The notes below the pieces were generated by a model that did no database searches, was not told the origin of the DNA, and worked only from the letters and a program-made list of their open reading frames with translations. A DNA stretch of 52,026 nucleotides from Bacteroidaceae bacterium (GTDB taxonomy: Bacteria; Bacteroidota; Bacteroidia; Bacteroidales; Bacteroidaceae): NCBI GenBank assembly GCA_017555845.1, contig JAFZFO010000066.1, positions 1 to 52,026 of the forward strand. The letters run 5' to 3'. The position numbers were made by a program, and so were the translations under genes. The stretch's first letter is position 1; the number at the start of each line of letters is the position of its first letter. Shown here piece after piece: positions 7,939-16,236 of this stretch.

Positions 7939-9192
7939 TTACACAAAAGGTGTTATGAGCGTCACCAGCCATCCGCAGAAGCGTCGCCACCAGCAACGCC
8001 TCCTGTATATCTCCTTTGTAAGTCTATAGCTGTTTTGCCTATCAAGGTCAATGTAACTGTAAAGTTCGTCAGTCTCCTCCTTCCCGAATATGAAAAGATT
8101 GGTCTCGTAGTCATACATCAGGCTCCGGCTGTTGAGGTTTGCCGAACCTATTGTGCAGTAGCTGCCGTCCACGCACATCACCTTTGAGTGGTTGAATCCG
8201 CCGGTGTACATGTACACCTCTGCCCCACGCTTCATCAGTTTGTATGCCACATGCCACACCCCGTCTGGAATCATCCGTAAATCACCCTTCTCCGACAGCA
8301 CAAGAGTTACCTTTACACTGTCATTGAGCGCCTTTTCAATGGCTGTGCGCACGTTTCTCAGAGGCATGAAATATGGGCTGATGATAATAATACTGTCCTT
8401 GGCTGCATTAATGGCATTGGCATAGGCATCGCGCATACGTGACGGTGTCCTGTGGGGCCATCTGTCGACCACTGCAATCTCTGCACTGCCCTTCTTTTCT
8501 ACGTGTGGATAGTAGCACTCGCCTTTCAAGTATTCGCCCGTCTGCTCTTGCCACATGTCCAGAAATATCTTCTGTAACTCGTTGACTACTTCGCCTTCAA
8601 CAATGGAGTGCATGTCGCGCCACGCACCGACATCCTCAATGCCGTCAATATAATAGTCGGCAACATTTACCCCTCCCGTATAGGCTTTCCGGCCGTCAAT
8701 GATTGCAATCTTACGGTGGTCGCGTGAAAACAGATGGTTAATCCACGGAAATCTGACAGGATCTACCTTGACTATATCTATGCCGGCACTCCTTATTGCC
8801 TTCAGGTCCTTTTTCCTCAGCGGCCTATTGTTTGAAAAGTTGCCGAATGCATCAAACATCGCACGCACCTCAACACCCTCTTTGGCCTTTTTGGCAAGTA
8901 ATTCCAATAATACTTTATTGATTGAGTCGTTGCGGAAGTTGAAGTACTCCAGATGTATGTGATGCTTCGCTTCGTTTATATCCTTTAGCAGCGAGTCGAA
9001 TTTGATATCGGCGCCATTCAATATCGTTACTTCATTGTTTGCTGTATATGGCACTCCCTCGCTTTTCAGATAATGTATGAATGCAGAGTCGGAACGCTCG
9101 TGTCTGCTGCGTTCAATGGTGACAAAATTACTGCGGCATGATGTTGTCAACACTGCAATCATGCAGAGCAATATGTAAAATCTGCGTGTCAT
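7939..9192 (-). CDS. Phospholipase D / cardiolipin synthase family lipoprotein
   Basis: 417 residues from the ATG at 9192. This start places a classic lipoprotein signal (MTRRFYILLCMIAVLTTSC, Cys19 in the lipobox LTTSC) at the N-terminus. The longer 9243 start adds only a hydrophobic stretch. Two HKD motifs are complete: HRKIAIID with TGG after it, and HSKVMCVD followed by GSANLNSRS. That is the PLD superfamily arrangement seen in bacterial cardiolipin synthases, which join two phosphatidylglycerols. The usual pair of N-terminal membrane helices of ClsA is replaced by the lipid anchor, so the enzyme should face the periplasm or be on the outer membrane. Both synthase and phospholipase D activities are possible. 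Confidence 0.85.
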   Translation of the reverse strand: MTRRFYILLCMIAVLTTSCRSNFVTIERSRHERSDSAFIHYLKSEGVPYTANNEVTILNGADIKFDSLLKDINEAKHHIHLEYFNFRNDSINKVLLELLAKKAKEGVEVRAMFDAFGNFSNNRPLRKKDLKAIRSAGIDIVKVDPVRFPWINHLFSRDHRKIAIIDGRKAYTGGVNVADYYIDGIEDVGAWRDMHSIVEGEVVNELQKIFLDMWQEQTGEYLKGECYYPHVEKKGSAEIAVVDRWPHRTPSRMRDAYANAINAAKDSIIIISPYFMPLRNVRTAIEKALNDSVKVTLVLSEKGDLRMIPDGVWHVAYKLMKRGAEVYMYTGGFNHSKVMCVDGSYCTIGSANLNSRSLMYDYETNLFIFGKEETDELYSYIDLDRQNSYRLTKEIYRRRCWWRRFCGWLVTLITPFV

Positions 9193-9292
9193 GCTTGTGT
9201 AGTGGCTGTAAATATAAATAAGGATAATATATATAAACAACAAGAAACACCATTCCGTTCATCAGCTCCTGAAGACGAAAAAGGAAAACATG

Positions 9293-9328
9293 AAAAAAGC
9301 CAATCAAACCATGTGGCTTGATTGGCTT
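9293..9328 (-). terminator. Intrinsic terminator of M16 peptidase gene
   Basis: On the minus strand AAGCCAATCAA, a 9-base loop, then TTGATTGGCTT running into TTTTTT. An 11-bp stem with U-tract, 20 bases after the peptidase stop. Confidence 0.85.
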
Positions 9329-9348
9329 CTGGAATATTAAAATTGAAT

Positions 9349-12144
9349 TTACTTCTCGGGGGATACAACCAACTGGATGAAGTTGTCATCGGCGAGCAGC
9401 TCTTTCACTGCTTTTACAACAGCCTCGGGTGTCGCTGTGTCTACAGCCTCCTCGTATTCACTGTCGTACTTGTCGCCGAACTCTACTGACTTCTGCAATA
9501 CGCTTCCCCAATAACGGTTGCTTATTCTATCCTGTGGAATGTTCTTCTTGATGTTCTTGATAATCATGTCGAACTTGTCGGCTGGGATACCCTCTGCAAC
9601 GAGTTTCTGCACGCCTTCAACAGCAAGGTTTGAAAGCTTCTCGGCGCTCTCGGGGTTGGTCTCGAATGCTACCTGCATAATTGCAACATCCTTTGGCTCG
9701 CGGCTGCATATTGTAGCGACGCTTGCACCATATGTTCCACCTTCGCTCTCGCGCAATGTCTCAACATAGACCATGTCAAGATAGAGCTTTGCAATGTCAA
9801 GGAGAACTTCGTTCTTGATGCTGTAAGGCATATATGCTGTGTACACCTGCAGAACTGTGCTCTTTGGAGTCTCCATAACCATTGCCTCGTTCTTTACAAC
9901 ATTGCCCTTTACGATATCCTCGTTGCGGTCAATGAACTTGCTGCCCTTCTTGCCGCCAGGCAATGACGCGATATATTTTGCAACAAGCGGCTTCAGAGTC
10001 TCGGCATCCACATTACCTACGACATATACTGTTGCGCCGGCAACATTGCCGAAGAGTCTGCGGCTTGCCTTCTCAAAGTCATTGATGTTGGCCTTCTCGA
10101 CAACCTCGCTGTTGATTGTGATTACACGCTCGTGGTTGCCATAGAGTGTCTCCATGATGAGTTTCTGCAATTTGAGCTGTGGCATCTTCTCAAGGTTTGG
10201 AAGAACGGCCTTGATCTGGTTGATACCGATAAGGAACTCCTCGTTGTCGAAACGTGGAGCGGTAACGTTCAGATAGAGCAACTGCATGGCAGTCTCAAGG
10301 TCCTTTGGAGTCGATACAATGTTGATGTTGTGACGTGTCTTCTCGATGTTGAGCTCGCAACGTACATTCTTGCCGGTAAGGAGTTTCTTCAACTGTACAC
10401 CGCTGAACTTTGACAGGCCACGGTTCTGGCTGTACAAAGCCCATACATTATCATCGAATGAAGGAAGCTCGGCTGTCTCAATGAGTGAACGTCCACCGTT
10501 CATCACCACTCTCACCTGTACCTCGTCGGCCTTGTGTGCTGTAGGCAGATAAACCACCTTCACGCCATTGCTAAGAGTCCACTCTGTAGCTCCATAAGCA
10601 GCAGCCTTCTCCTTCTTGATCTTGCCGGCCTTTATGGTATCGGTATCAAGCAAAGGCTCATTTGCGCCCTCCTCCACAGGTGCTGCAATCTCGCTTGCCT
10701 TTACACTCTCAATGACTGCAAGCAACTCGGCCTCTGTGGGGTGTACAAGACCCTCACGCTCGGGGGCTGTGTATGCAATGAGCATGTTCTCCTCGGTAAT
10801 CATCTGGTCGATGATCTGCTGGAATACCATTGCTGGCAACTGAGCGCATACGGCCTGTGTAAGCTGGAGCTCCATCTCGGGCTCAAGCATGTAGTTGTTG
10901 TGGAAGAAGTGGCTGAGGATGGGATATACCAATTGAGGGCTCTTGCGTGTCGGAGCTGCCTCTACGCCTCTCTCGGCGCTGCTGATGAGTTCCATCTTTG
11001 CATGCTCAAGCTCGCTCTCGGTAATGCCATAGCGCTTGATTCTCTCAATTTCTGTATAGAATGCCTCGAGTGCCTTCTTGTAGTCTCCATCCTTGAATGA
11101 TACCTCTGACATTACGGCATCAGTACCCTCAACGAGCTGTGAGATTCCCAGACCACCACTCATGAATGGTGCTGTAGATGAAGCTGTGATAGCCTCCATA
11201 CGCTCAGCGAATGCATCGCTGATGATCATCTTGATGATGTCGGTCATGAATGCCACATCTGTCGATGCGTACTCCTTAGGCATTGCATTGCCTTTCCATA
11301 TGAGCTGGATCGATGAACTTGTAGCCTCGGGGTCGGTAATGATTGCCACGGCAGGTTCTTCATTGCCAGGGATTGGAATGACTGGCTTTACTGTAGGAAC
11401 TTCAGGCGCTGGGATAGAACTGAATGTCTCCTTGATCTTCTGCTCCATCATGTCAACGTCAAAATCTCCTACTACGATGACTGCCTGCATGTCGGGGTTG
11501 TACCATTTGCGGTAGAAGTTTGTAAGGCTCTCGTACTTGAAGGTCTTGAGCTGCTCCTCGCCACCGATGAGGGTGCGGCGTGCCATCTGTGTGTCGCCAA
11601 AGTAGAATGGCAACAGGCGCTCGAATGTTCTCCAGTTGGCATCGCGGCGTGAACGGCGCTCCTCAAGGATCACACCACGCTCGGCATCAATCTCCTCGGG
11701 AGCACATGTCACATAGTGTGCATAGTCATGCAATACAAGGAGGCAAGAGTCAATGATGCCCTCGCGGATGATGGGGATGTTGTTGAGCATGTACTGTGTC
11801 TGCTCAAAGCCTGTAGAGGCGTTGATGTTACGGCCGAACTCGGCACCGATACCCTGCAGATACTCAAGCAGTTTCTTGTCGGGGAAATTCTTTGTACCGT
11901 TGAAACACATGTGCTCAAGGAAGTGGGCAAGACCGTCCTGGTCGTCCTCCTCCTGGAAAGCACCTACATTTGTCGCCAAGTAGAACTCGGCACGCTGTGC
12001 AGGCTGCGCATTGTGACGGATGTAATAGGTAAGTCCGTTCTCGAGCTTGCCAATTCTTACATTCGGGTCAACAGGCAATACTGTCTGCGCGAATGTTGTC
12101 AGTGCAACAAACGTTGCAACCAACATTAAAATTAAACGTTTCAT
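9349..12144 (-). CDS. M16 family zinc metallopeptidase (PqqL/pitrilysin type)
   Basis: 931 residues with a signal peptide (1-19, MKRLILMLVATFVALTTFA). It carries two full M16 halves. The catalytic inverted zinc motif HFLEH is at 74-78, with the further glutamate in the EERRSRRDANW region. NGTKNFPDKKLLEYLQ and the following N-rich FGRNINASTGFEQT segment are typical. The second half (from about residue 510, ATEWTLSNGVKVVYLPT) is the non-catalytic half with a RESEGGTYGASV substrate-binding motif, as in pitrilysin-like proteins with both halves on one chain. It is predicted to be periplasmic and to degrade peptides or unfolded proteins. A single-gene unit with its own promoter-like box and terminator. 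Confidence 0.93.
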   Translation of the reverse strand: MKRLILMLVATFVALTTFAQTVLPVDPNVRIGKLENGLTYYIRHNAQPAQRAEFYLATNVGAFQEEDDQDGLAHFLEHMCFNGTKNFPDKKLLEYLQGIGAEFGRNINASTGFEQTQYMLNNIPIIREGIIDSCLLVLHDYAHYVTCAPEEIDAERGVILEERRSRRDANWRTFERLLPFYFGDTQMARRTLIGGEEQLKTFKYESLTNFYRKWYNPDMQAVIVVGDFDVDMMEQKIKETFSSIPAPEVPTVKPVIPIPGNEEPAVAIITDPEATSSSIQLIWKGNAMPKEYASTDVAFMTDIIKMIISDAFAERMEAITASSTAPFMSGGLGISQLVEGTDAVMSEVSFKDGDYKKALEAFYTEIERIKRYGITESELEHAKMELISSAERGVEAAPTRKSPQLVYPILSHFFHNNYMLEPEMELQLTQAVCAQLPAMVFQQIIDQMITEENMLIAYTAPEREGLVHPTEAELLAVIESVKASEIAAPVEEGANEPLLDTDTIKAGKIKKEKAAAYGATEWTLSNGVKVVYLPTAHKADEVQVRVVMNGGRSLIETAELPSFDDNVWALYSQNRGLSKFSGVQLKKLLTGKNVRCELNIEKTRHNINIVSTPKDLETAMQLLYLNVTAPRFDNEEFLIGINQIKAVLPNLEKMPQLKLQKLIMETLYGNHERVITINSEVVEKANINDFEKASRRLFGNVAGATVYVVGNVDAETLKPLVAKYIASLPGGKKGSKFIDRNEDIVKGNVVKNEAMVMETPKSTVLQVYTAYMPYSIKNEVLLDIAKLYLDMVYVETLRESEGGTYGASVATICSREPKDVAIMQVAFETNPESAEKLSNLAVEGVQKLVAEGIPADKFDMIIKNIKKNIPQDRISNRYWGSVLQKSVEFGDKYDSEYEEAVDTATPEAVVKAVKELLADDNFIQLVVSPEK

Positions 12145-12180
12145 ATAAAAATAATTAAGGTTTGTTTATTTTATTACGCG

Positions 12181-12211
12181 CAAAGGTAAACAAATGGATT
12201 TAACATTTGAA
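12181..12211 (-). promoter_or_regulatory. Promoter-like box upstream of M16 gene
   Basis: The minus strand reads TACCTTTG (12181-12188), a perfect -7 box 37 bases before the ATG. TTCA or TTTC stands 19-20 bases further upstream, a weak -33. Confidence 0.55.
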
Positions 12212-12316
12212 ACATTTAACATTATTTTGATTTGAATTATTTTCCCTGCATCGGGCCGTGTAATAAAATATATTCACTATCTTCGCAAAATAATAGGATA
12301 ACAAACAAAGCAATAT

Positions 12317-12847
12317 ATGGTATATAATGAAAGAGATGTCCGCAACGGACATGTCATTGAGTGCGCAAAGCTGATGATGACAGCTGCGCGCACTGCCCCA
12401 AAGGCAAAAGGCGTTGACATTATAGAGGTAATGATGATTACCGGCGAGGATATCATGACATTGAGCAGCGCGCTCCACAAGATGGGCGAGGAGATGGGCC
12501 GTGGCGGTCTTATGCGCGATGCCGACAACATACAGTCGGCCGAGGCTGTGGTGCTCATCGGCTCACGCGAGGAGGCGATGTGCCTGAACTGCGGATATTG
12601 CGGTTTCCCGACATGTGGCGAGCGCACTCCGGGCGTTCCTTGTGCAATGAACACCATTGATGTAGGAATTGCCGTGGGCTCGGCCTGTGCAACAGCTGCC
12701 GACCTGCGTCTCGATACACGCGTAATGTATTCTGTGGGCTATGCTGCCCTTAAATTGGGTATGATGCCCGAGTGCAACTATATCATCGCTATCCCCGTAA
12801 GCGCAAGCTCCAAGAATCCTTTCTTTGACCGTAAACGTAAAGTATAA
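12317..12847 (+). CDS. DUF2148 ferredoxin-like domain protein
   Basis: 176 residues, full length for DUF2148. The cysteine cluster C89-x2-C92-x2-C95-x4-C100-x8-C109 (CLNCGYCGFPTC, then PC) is the family hallmark and probably binds an iron-sulfur cluster. The N-terminus (NERDVRNGHVIECAKLMMTAARTAPKAKG) resembles nitroreductase-like folds, where DUF2148 is often found. No signal peptide, so it is cytoplasmic. Its stop overlaps the agmatine deiminase start by one base (TAATG), so the genes are translationally coupled. No biochemical role is known to me. Context with putrescine synthesis may be only positional. Confidence 0.8.
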   Translation: MVYNERDVRNGHVIECAKLMMTAARTAPKAKGVDIIEVMMITGEDIMTLSSALHKMGEEMGRGGLMRDADNIQSAEAVVLIGSREEAMCLNCGYCGFPTCGERTPGVPCAMNTIDVGIAVGSACATAADLRLDTRVMYSVGYAALKLGMMPECNYIIAIPVSASSKNPFFDRKRKV

Positions 12848-13887
12848 TGATGGAACAGCCAAAACAACAGTTATATATGCCTGCCGAGTGGCACGACCAG
12901 CAGATGGTGCAGCTCACTTGGCCACACGAGAACACCGACTGGAGTTACATGCTCGAGGAGGTTGAAGCATGCTACGTGCAGCTTGCCGCAGCCATCTGCT
13001 CACGAGAGCATCTGCTCATTGTTGCTCCAAACGTGGACAAGGTGCGTTCATTGTTCAAGAAGAACAATGTCTCTACTGCAAATATCACATTCTTTGAGTG
13101 TGACACTAATGACACCTGGGCGCGTGACCATGGCTTCATAACCTTGCTTGGCAGCAATGTACCCCACTATGTCGACTTCTGTTTCAATGGTTGGGGACGC
13201 AAATTCGAGGCGTCGCTCGACAATGCCATCAACGGCAAACTCTATGATGCCGGCATCGTGAGAGGCGAATATGAGGACTGCACAAGTTTTGTGCTTGAGG
13301 GTGGCTCAATAGAGAGCGACGGCAAAGGTACCATTCTCACAACCAGCCAGTGCCTTCTCGCACCACACCGCAACCAGCCAATGGAGAAGGATGACATTGA
13401 AAAGTGTCTGTTGAAAATGCTTCATGCAAAGCGTGTTCTCTGGCTCGACTATGGCAACCTCATTGGCGACGACACTGACGGACATGTTGACACCGTTGCG
13501 CGCCTGGCGCCCAATGATACCATTGTATATATGCAGTGCCGCGACGAGAACGATGAGCAGTATACCGACCTTCTTGAAATGGAAAAGCAGATTGCCGAAC
13601 TGCGCACAGCCGACGGCAAGCCTTACCGCATGTTGGCATTGCCATCGCCATTGCCAATCCATGACGAGGATGGCGAGCGCCTGCCTGCAACATATGCCAA
13701 TTTCCTTGTAATGAATGGTGCTGTGCTCTACCCTACATATGCACAGCCCCAGAACGACGCACGCGCAGCCGAGGTGCTGAAAGCCGCATTCCCCGGCCTG
13801 GAAATTGTGGGCATCGATTGCCGTGCACTCATCAAGCAGCACGGGTCATTGCACTGCGTGACAATGCAATATCCCAAAGGACGATAA
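12847..13887 (+). CDS. aguA: Agmatine deiminase
   Basis: 346 residues, the length of bacterial AguA in the peptidyl-arginine-deiminase/guanidino-modifying superfamily. Motifs are MPAEWHDQQMVQLTWPH at the N-terminus, WARDHG (91-96), LEGGSIESDGKGT (150-162, substrate site), TDGHVDTVARL (210-220, with the catalytic His), and the nucleophile Cys337 in GSLHCVTMQYP. It converts agmatine to N-carbamoylputrescine and ammonia in the cytoplasm. The start overlaps the previous stop, and the amidase that uses its product follows 21 bases later, so the pathway assignment is strong. No arginine decarboxylase is in the window. Confidence 0.95.
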   Translation: MMEQPKQQLYMPAEWHDQQMVQLTWPHENTDWSYMLEEVEACYVQLAAAICSREHLLIVAPNVDKVRSLFKKNNVSTANITFFECDTNDTWARDHGFITLLGSNVPHYVDFCFNGWGRKFEASLDNAINGKLYDAGIVRGEYEDCTSFVLEGGSIESDGKGTILTTSQCLLAPHRNQPMEKDDIEKCLLKMLHAKRVLWLDYGNLIGDDTDGHVDTVARLAPNDTIVYMQCRDENDEQYTDLLEMEKQIAELRTADGKPYRMLALPSPLPIHDEDGERLPATYANFLVMNGAVLYPTYAQPQNDARAAEVLKAAFPGLEIVGIDCRALIKQHGSLHCVTMQYPKGR

Positions 13888-13908
13888 CAAATTAAAAGAT
13901 ATATTGAC

Positions 13909-14802
13909 ATGGATACTATAAAAGTTGGAATAATACAGCAAAGCATCGGTGCCGATGTAGAGGCGAACAAGAATAAATTGGCAGCCTGCATACGCGAGGT
14001 CGCAGCAAAGGGCGCGCAGCTTGTTGTGCTCCAGGAGTTGCACAATTCACTCTATTTCTGCCAGGTTGAATCAACTGAGAACTTCTCTTATGCCGAGCCA
14101 ATCCCCGGCCCTTCGACCGAATTCTATGGCAAATTGGCAGCAGAATGTGGCGTGGTGATCGTGACATCACTCTTTGAGGCACGTGCAAAAGGACTTTACC
14201 ATAATACAGCAGTTGTGTTTGAAAAGGATGGCAGCATAGCAGGCAAGTACCGCAAGATGCATATCCCCGATGACCCTGCATATTACGAGAAGTTCTACTT
14301 CACTCCCGGCGACATAGGTTTCCGCCCCATCCGTACATCACTTGGCATGCTTGGCGTGCAGGTATGTTGGGACCAGTGGTACCCCGAGGGCGCACGCCTT
14401 ATGGCCCTGCGTGGTGCAGACCTGCTCATCTACCCCACAGCAATCGGTTGGGAAAGCAGTGACACCCCCGAGGAGAAGGCACGTCAGCTTGGCGCTTGGC
14501 AGACAGTACAGCGCGGACACGCCGTTGCAAACGGTCTTCCTGTAATAGCAGTAAACCGCTGCGGACACGAGGCAGACCCTTCGGGAATGACAAACGGCAT
14601 CCAGTTCTGGGGACACAGCTTCGTTGCAGGTCCACAAGGCGAATTCATTGCCGATTTCGGCGAGAACGAGCAGTGCGAGGTCATTGAAGTGAGCCTCAAA
14701 CGTAGTGAGACCGTGCGCCAATGGTGGCCATTCCTCCGCGACCGTCGCATAGAGGAGTTCGGTGCGCTTGCAAAGCGCTTTCTGGACGGTACTGACCAAT
14801 AA
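13909..14802 (+). CDS. aguB: N-carbamoylputrescine amidase
   Basis: 297 residues of the nitrilase superfamily. The catalytic triad is visible: Glu43 in LQELHN, Lys116 in KYRKMHIPDD, and Cys153 in QVCWDQWYPE. The segments LYFCQVE and FTPGDIGF are characteristic of AguB rather than other nitrilases. It hydrolyses N-carbamoylputrescine to putrescine, carbon dioxide and ammonia, completing the agmatine route with the gene just upstream. The two form an operon, probably with the DUF2148 gene. Putrescine or a derivative is a cell-envelope and growth factor in many Bacteroidales. Confidence 0.95.
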   Translation: MDTIKVGIIQQSIGADVEANKNKLAACIREVAAKGAQLVVLQELHNSLYFCQVESTENFSYAEPIPGPSTEFYGKLAAECGVVIVTSLFEARAKGLYHNTAVVFEKDGSIAGKYRKMHIPDDPAYYEKFYFTPGDIGFRPIRTSLGMLGVQVCWDQWYPEGARLMALRGADLLIYPTAIGWESSDTPEEKARQLGAWQTVQRGHAVANGLPVIAVNRCGHEADPSGMTNGIQFWGHSFVAGPQGEFIADFGENEQCEVIEVSLKRSETVRQWWPFLRDRRIEEFGALAKRFLDGTDQ

Positions 14803-14822
14803 GATATCATGATTATATGAAA

Positions 14823-14855
14823 GACAAATGCCCTGCCATTAGCGGGACATTTGTC
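14823..14855. terminator. Hairpin between convergent aguB and ferritin-like genes
   Basis: GACAAATG and CATTTGTC form an 8-bp stem that extends with CCC/GGG around a short loop. It lies midway between two convergent stops and can act in both directions, although U-tracts are short. Confidence 0.6.
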
Positions 14856-14873
14856 ATATATGCGCTTTATAGC

Positions 14874-15389
14874 TCAATATTTTACACTTATCTCCTTGAG
14901 CATCCACTCCACATCACGCTGCAGGTCCTGTAGATCCTGTTCATGCTCCTCTTCCTCGGCCATGATGCGCTTGGCAATGTCACAAGTCGTGTAATCCACA
15001 TTGTTGCAGTATGTTGCTATCTCCTCGTAACGTATTATTGCACAGCGTTCTGCAGCGACATTCTGTTTGAGGACGCTCAGTACATCGCAACTTTGTGGCG
15101 CCGCATATTTGCAACGGGCAAGTGCGCTCCACTGCGAAGGGTCAAGCACGGGAGTGCCTTCAAGTTGTATTATTCTGTCGGCCACCATCTTTGCGTGTGC
15201 AAACTCCTCCATAGCGTGCTCCTCGAACTCGCGCTGAACATCGGAACGCATCGCGCCTTCAACCACCTGTGCTCCAATCCAGTATTGGTAGAATGCAAGC
15301 CACTCCTCACTCAAAGCTGCGTTCAACTGCCCTATCAACGCCGGCAGGTCAATTCTCTGTTTCAAAATCAAAATACTTTCTCGTGCCAT
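14874..15389 (-). CDS. Ferritin-like / Dps-like iron protein
   Basis: 171 residues forming a four-helix ferritin-like bundle. Candidate ferroxidase ligands are Glu28/Glu29 (SEEWLAFYQYW), Glu62 and His65 (EEFAHAKMVADRI), Glu114 (AAERC), and Glu146-Glu148 with His149 (AEEEEHEQDL). It carries five cysteines (93, 101, 116, 128, 136), one directly after the third-helix glutamate. Bacteroides Dps-like (DPSL) proteins combine a bacterioferritin-like diiron site with conserved cysteines, so this is a plausible DPSL member that stores iron and removes peroxide. Classic ferritin or a rubrerythrin without rubredoxin domain are alternatives. Cytoplasmic, single gene, divergent to the ThiE-like gene. Confidence 0.75.
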   Translation of the reverse strand: MARESILILKQRIDLPALIGQLNAALSEEWLAFYQYWIGAQVVEGAMRSDVQREFEEHAMEEFAHAKMVADRIIQLEGTPVLDPSQWSALARCKYAAPQSCDVLSVLKQNVAAERCAIIRYEEIATYCNNVDYTTCDIAKRIMAEEEEHEQDLQDLQRDVEWMLKEISVKY

Positions 15390-15569
15390 AATACAATCAT
15401 TTTATTGGTTATGCAAAGAGAACATCGTCCATTGTACGTTTGTTCTGAATTTCAGAGAGCAGCAAGCAGAAAAGACCACTCGACATCTCTTTTGAACTGA
15501 TGGCCAAAATAAAAGCGATATTATTCAATAATTGTGCGTTATAATTGCTCGCGTTATTTTAATTTTTAT

Positions 15570-15577
15570 TAATTTTG
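15570..15577 (+). promoter_or_regulatory. -7 box upstream of ThiE-like gene
   Basis: TAATTTTG fits TAnnTTTG, 33 bases before the ATG at 15611. TTG at 15545-15547 is 22 bases upstream, slightly too far for an ideal -33. Confidence 0.4.
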
Positions 15578-15610
15578 CAGAGAAGTAGGATAAATACAAA
15601 ATAAACTATT

Positions 15611-16192
15611 ATGAAACTGGCTGTTGCCACAAAACCAACATTCTTCGTTGAGGAAGACAAGATAATTACCCGCCTTTTTGAAGAGGGACTCGATTATCTG
15701 TTCCTGTACAAGGAGTATGCCCATCCTCAGTTCATGGAGAGACTGTTGAACCTCATACCAAAGAAATATCACAAAAAAATATATTCCTGCAACAACAGAC
15801 TAATGCAGGAGTACCGTCTTGCAGGTACTCTCTTCCCAATGGGCAGCTCGCCAATAGGGAATGAAAAGGGAAAATTCGTCGGTTATGCCAACAATCTGAC
15901 ACATTTGAAGGATTTGCGTAAGGTCTATGACATCGTATGTTATGGACCGCTTGGCCGTACCTATTACCAGAGTACCGAACTTAACGAGATTGGCAAGAAA
16001 ATGATCAACAAGAACACATGGGCTTTCGGTAACATTGACGAGGACAACCTCAAACGACTCACAAAGTATGGCTTCGGCGGTGTGATACTCGAAGAACTCA
16101 TCTGGGATAATTTCGATTCTTGCCGTTCAACAGACTACACAGACCTCATCAACCGTTTCAAACGAATAAAGAAGGCTGTTGACAAACTTTAA
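15611..16192 (+). CDS. ThiE/TenI-fold protein, probably not a standard thiamine-phosphate synthase
   Basis: 193 residues. The opening MKLAVATKPTFFVEEDKIITRLFEEGLDYLFLYKE and the later YDIVCYGPLG and YGFGGVILEELIWDN follow the order of beta-alpha units in the thiamine-phosphate synthase (TIM-barrel) superfamily, which Bacteroidetes genomes usually label thiamine phosphate synthase. The diphosphate-binding arginine/serine loops of ThiE are not obvious, so catalytic activity is doubtful. TenI-like paralogues act as aromatase or have unknown roles. No thiamine genes are nearby. It sits 44 bases upstream of prs on the same strand. Confidence 0.6.
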   Translation: MKLAVATKPTFFVEEDKIITRLFEEGLDYLFLYKEYAHPQFMERLLNLIPKKYHKKIYSCNNRLMQEYRLAGTLFPMGSSPIGNEKGKFVGYANNLTHLKDLRKVYDIVCYGPLGRTYYQSTELNEIGKKMINKNTWAFGNIDEDNLKRLTKYGFGGVILEELIWDNFDSCRSTDYTDLINRFKRIKKAVDKL

Positions 16193-16236
16193 TTACGACA
16201 AAACAGAATAATAACATAACTAATAACTAATTTATT

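Noticed and set aside
10534-11100. 188-codon plus-strand frame opposite the M16 gene
   Set aside because: It is a shadow of the M16 coding strand, with no start signal and no domain.
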